Source: Streptomyces spirodelae
Lineage (GTDB): Bacteria > Actinomycetota > Actinomycetes > Streptomycetales > Streptomycetaceae
Length of the DNA stretch: 64,000 nt
Direction: 5' to 3'
NCBI RefSeq assembly: GCF_017676385.1
Contig: NZ_JAFFZN010000001.1
Span: 372,001-436,000, forward strand
Part shown: piece after piece, positions 60,981 through 64,000 of the stretch
Layout: every line of letters starts with the position of its first letter
Numbering within the stretch: the first letter of the stretch is position 1
Notes under the pieces: generated by a model
Databases searched by the model: none
Told to the model about the DNA's origin: nothing
Seen by the model: the letters and a program-made list of their open reading frames with translations, nothing else
Translations under genes and position numbers: made by a program

Positions 60981-63393
60981 GCCGGTCCGGAGCCGGGTCC
61001 GGGTCCGGCTCGGGCTGCCGCGGTACGCCCTCCGTGGGCTGCCGGAACCGTACGGAGCGCTTCTTGAGGCGGGCCAGCAGTCCGGCGCGCTCCTGGGTGA
61101 AGGCGGGGTCCGCCCGATAGTCGCCGTGCGCCAGGATCGGCTCGGGCAATGGCAGTTCACGGGTGCGGCCGTAGACGAGCGGGTCGCGCAGCGGGCCGCG
61201 GTCCACGCCGCGGCACTCCGCGAGCGGTCCTGGCTCGGGGGTGTCGGCGCTCTCCGGCCGCACGGGGCCCCCGATCGGGTCGGTCAGCCGCCACAGGTTG
61301 CGCCAGCACTCCAGGCCGTCGTGGAACGCGGCGAGCCGGTGCGGCCCGAAGTAGGCGGGGAACCAGCGCCCGTAGAGGCGTTCCAGCGGGGAACCGTAGG
61401 TGAGCAGCGCGATCTGGCGACGGGTGTCCGGGTCCAGTTGCCATACGGCGGCCACCGCCAGCACGCTGCCCTGCGAGTGGCCGGAGATCACCAGGCGGCG
61501 CTCCGGCCGCTGGTCGGTCCACATCGCCATCCGCCAGGCCAGGTCGGGCACGGCGCGCTCGGCGTAGCAGGGCGGCGCGAACGGGTGGGCGCAGCGCGGC
61601 CAGAAGGTGCCCACGTCCCAGAGGATGCCGACGGTGCGGCGGGCCGAGGCGTCCTTGTAGGCGCGGCGGCTCCAGGCCAGCAGCAGGACGAAGGCGAACC
61701 CGACCAGCCAGGAGCCGAGGGCCTGGACGGTGTCGGCGAACCCCGCGACGAAGTCGGGGGCCCCGTCGGTCGCCTCGCCGGGCACCTGTCCGGTCCACAG
61801 CGTGCCGACCACGGCGGCGCCGCCAAGCACGAGGGTGGTGGCGGCGACGGTGGCCACCAGCCAGGGCGCCTGGTCGGTGAGGCCGGCCCTGGCGATCGCC
61901 GAGGCGATCCGGCGGGATCGCGACTCGTCGGGCAGAGAGTCCGGGTAGCCGGCCGCCACATCGTCGGTGAGCCGCCGCGCGTCGCGCCATACCCGGAAGA
62001 CGAACCAGCAGGCCAGCAGCAGTACCAGCGCGAGCAGCACCGGGATGACGGACGCCTGCCAAGTGAGCACGATGGGCGGTCCGGCGATGTGTCCGCCGCC
62101 CTGGCCCGGGGTGCCCGGCCCGTCCAGCCAGTCCCCGACCCGCTGGGAGACGCCGCCGGAGAGCAGTCCGCCCAGCGCGCAGGCGAGCATCCCGACACAG
62201 CCGGAGGCCAGCCCGGCCAGCGCCGTACGGGGCGCCCTGGTGATGCGGTGCAGCCGCAGTCCGAGGACGCCGAGCGCGACCACGAGGGCGCCCTGGAGCA
62301 CCGCGAGGACGCCGAACGCCTCGTCCCCGGGGAGGGGGCCGCTGGAGGTCCAGCCGGGGCGGCTCCAGCCGCTGTGCACGGCGGCGAGCAGCAGTACGGC
62401 GAGGGAGGCGCCGGGCAGCCCGTGCACGGCCGGCGAGTCCGCCTCGTCGTCCGGTTCGCCCTCCTTGCGTCCCCTGCGGCAGACGACATGGAGCACCCAG
62501 ACCGCGCCGGTCAGCACCAGCCCGGTCAGCAGCCAACCGCAGACATCGAGCACGGCGTTGCCGCCGGGCGTCCGGTCGTACTTGGTCGTGGCGGCGGTGA
62601 GGGCCCCGGCCACGGTCAGGAAACCGGCGGCGGTGTGCGCGGCGCGCAGCCGGGCGACGAGGCGCTTGCCGTACCAGAACCCGGGCAACGACAACGGCGG
62701 GCGCCCGTCGGCGGCGGGGGCGTCCTCGGGCACGGTGCGCTCCAGCGGCGGCTGGGACTCGTACGCGCTCCAGGTGCGGTGCGAGAGCCACCACAGCAGC
62801 ATCGTCACGGCGGTGGGCAGCACGGCGGCCAGCGCGAGCCTGCGGCCGGGCTGGCTCCACCAGCCGCCGGGGTCGCCGGACTCCTGCGGCGCGGCCATGA
62901 AGCCCAGCCAGGTGCGCTCCTGGGCGCAGCGCTCGCTTCCGGCGCACTGCCAGGCGATCAAATCGAGCGCCACCTCGCAGGCGGCGGCGATCAGCAGCAC
63001 GGTCAGCGAGAGCGCGATCAGCCGGACCAGGAGGCCGTGCAGCCGCACGGTGCGGCGGCGGCCGTGTGCGGCCGGCCGGGTCCAGTGTGCGAGGTTGGCG
63101 ACCATGAACGGCAGCAGGATCAGCCACAGTGCGCGGGCCCCGTTGCCCGAGGTGAGGTTCGACCAGCAGTACGCCTCCGGGACCGGCCTGCCCGCATAGT
63201 CCTCGGGGTGCCGCTCGGCGTCCACGTCCTCGGTGCGGCGGTGTATCGCCGCCGTGCTGTCCCCCGTGACGCGCTCGGTGCGCGGGTCGCCGAGCATCTC
63301 GGCGGGAGTGGTTCCCCCCACTCCGTGTACGAGCAGTTCCAGCGCCAGGCCCGGCCTTCCGGGTGCGCTGTCGGGTGCGTGGTCTGACGGCAC
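60940..63393 (-). CDS. Polytopic membrane protein with serine-hydrolase (GHSQGS) motif
   Basis: The 817-residue protein begins with [18 protein letters not shown], like the HG oxyanion region of alpha/beta hydrolases. It then has about ten membrane helices and a later nucleophile motif [14 protein letters not shown] (about residue 640). So a hydrolase fold appears to be split by or joined to a large membrane region. Related actinobacterial proteins are annotated only as membrane or lipase-like proteins. GTG 63393 is preceded by GGGGGAAG. Its last 41 bp overlap the converging beta-helix/AAA gene. Confidence 0.8.
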   Translation of the reverse strand: MPSDHAPDSAPGRPGLALELLVHGVGGTTPAEMLGDPRTERVTGDSTAAIHRRTEDVDAERHPEDYAGRPVPEAYCWSNLTSGNGARALWLILLPFMVANLAHWTRPAAHGRRRTVRLHGLLVRLIALSLTVLLIAAACEVALDLIAWQCAGSERCAQERTWLGFMAAPQESGDPGGWWSQPGRRLALAAVLPTAVTMLLWWLSHRTWSAYESQPPLERTVPEDAPAADGRPPLSLPGFWYGKRLVARLRAAHTAAGFLTVAGALTAATTKYDRTPGGNAVLDVCGWLLTGLVLTGAVWVLHVVCRRGRKEGEPDDEADSPAVHGLPGASLAVLLLAAVHSGWSRPGWTSSGPLPGDEAFGVLAVLQGALVVALGVLGLRLHRITRAPRTALAGLASGCVGMLACALGGLLSGGVSQRVGDWLDGPGTPGQGGGHIAGPPIVLTWQASVIPVLLALVLLLACWFVFRVWRDARRLTDDVAAGYPDSLPDESRSRRIASAIARAGLTDQAPWLVATVAATTLVLGGAAVVGTLWTGQVPGEATDGAPDFVAGFADTVQALGSWLVGFAFVLLLAWSRRAYKDASARRTVGILWDVGTFWPRCAHPFAPPCYAERAVPDLAWRMAMWTDQRPERRLVISGHSQGSVLAVAAVWQLDPDTRRQIALLTYGSPLERLYGRWFPAYFGPHRLAAFHDGLECWRNLWRLTDPIGGPVRPESADTPEPGPLAECRGVDRGPLRDPLVYGRTRELPLPEPILAHGDYRADPAFTQERAGLLARLKKRSVRFRQPTEGVPRQPEPDPDPAPDRLSGSRAGPTGRAG

Positions 63394-63641
63394 TGTGCTT
63401 CCCCCGAGTCCCCCGAACGGTGTGTCAGCTATGCATCGGCTGTGTGTGACAGCGTGTCGGATACCTGTGACAGCATCACCGTCCGGACGGCCGCTGTGCC
63501 ACCCCCTCACGGGTGAAGGTGGCGTGCCCGGTGCCGGATCGTGACAGGAGCGCCCCGGATGCGCGCATGGGAGGATGGCCCCACCGGCGGCCTCCCCCAC
63601 AGCCCCGACGAGTCGGTCAGGAAGGAACGGAGACAGCGGCA

Positions 63642-64000
63642 GTGAGCGACAACCAGAACCTCCTCGCCGAGCAGCGGCGTGCGCTGATCCTGGAGGAGGT
63701 GCGGCGGCGGGGCGGGGCGCGGGTCAACGAGCTGACCCGGAAGCTGTCGGTCTCGGACATGACGGTGCGGCGCGACCTGGACGCGCTGGCCCGGCAGGGC
63801 GCCCTGGAGAAGGTGCACGGTGGTGCGGTCCCGGTCGCCGAGGCGAGCACGCACGAGCCCGGGTTCGAGGCGAAGTCCTCGCTGGAGCTGAGCGCGAAGG
63901 AGGACATCGCACGCGCGGCCGCCACCATGGTCCAGCCGGGCACCGCGATCGCGCTCTCTGGCGGTACGACGACGTTCGCGCTGGCGCGGCACCTGCTGGA
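63642..64000 (+). CDS. DeoR/GlpR family transcriptional regulator (3' end beyond window)
   Basis: The visible 119 residues contain a DeoR helix-turn-helix (EVRRRGGARVNELTRKLSVS, then DMTVRRDLDALARQG) and the start of the sugar-phosphate-sensing domain with SGGTTTFALA. Such regulators repress carbohydrate genes until a phosphorylated sugar binds. The GTG start at 63642 has a GGAAGGAACGGAG stretch upstream. It is divergent from the polytopic hydrolase-like gene. The protein is cut by the window end, about half complete. Confidence 0.88.
   Translation, partial: MSDNQNLLAEQRRALILEEVRRRGGARVNELTRKLSVSDMTVRRDLDALARQGALEKVHGGAVPVAEASTHEPGFEAKSSLELSAKEDIARAAATMVQPGTAIALSGGTTTFALARHLL

Overview
The window is high-GC DNA with strong third-position GC bias, GTG/TTG starts and actinobacterial families (DUF6643, TerD, Rv1733c, an EshA-type encapsulin, several SpoIIE phosphatases). 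It reads as a Streptomyces chromosome or a close relative. No rRNA, tRNA or CRISPR array was seen.

Region 1 (1-23673) is chromosomal. It holds three SpoIIE/PP2C-type phosphatases with PAS/GAF sensors (1-2338 truncated by the window edge, 3265-4476, 11055-13139), a MarR regulator and a GT39 membrane glycosyltransferase. A sugar-utilisation locus follows: ROK regulator, GH4 phospho-glycosidase and BadF-type sugar kinase. Its ABC transporter appears to be deleted, leaving only the C-terminus of one permease next to a 7 x CGTCTGC tandem repeat. Next come a class V aminotransferase, an HD-domain protein, an EF-hand protein, a UvrA-like ATPase with a WYL regulator, a LysR/NmrA pair, a DUF5701 protein and a TetR/hydrolase divergent pair with a clear operator.

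Region 2 (about 24080-39809) is an integrated element of about 15.7 kb inserted at the 5' end of dhaK. It is bounded by two 275-bp direct repeats (about 90% identical by eye) that each contain the dhaK upstream region, ribosome binding site, start codon and first codons. The left copy runs into a truncated dhaK and the tyrosine integrase; the right copy runs into intact dhaK. The element carries int, xis, an operon of ImmA/IrrE-like protease, seven-TM protein and NUDIX hydrolase, an MmyB-type XRE regulator, an Rhs polymorphic toxin with a deaminase-like C-terminus and a probable immunity gene, an XRE-TPR regulator overlapping a phosphotransferase gene, and decayed ATPase and IS5-type transposase fragments. 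I saw no conjugation or replication genes.

Region 3 (39786-64000) is chromosomal again: the dhaKLM dihydroxyacetone phosphotransferase operon, a NUDIX protein, an Asp/Glu racemase, an HpnB-like glycosyltransferase, a two-domain TerD protein, DUF6643, a DUF779/aldehyde dehydrogenase pair behind a GAF-winged-helix regulator, phosphoketolase, two tandem family 2B encapsulin shell genes, an Rv1733c-like protein, a beta-helix/AAA+ fusion, a multi-TM protein with a serine-hydrolase motif, and the start of a DeoR regulator.

The most notable items are the gene-restoring insertion into dhaK and its cargo, the two-shell encapsulin operon without a cargo gene in view, and the transporter deletion scar.
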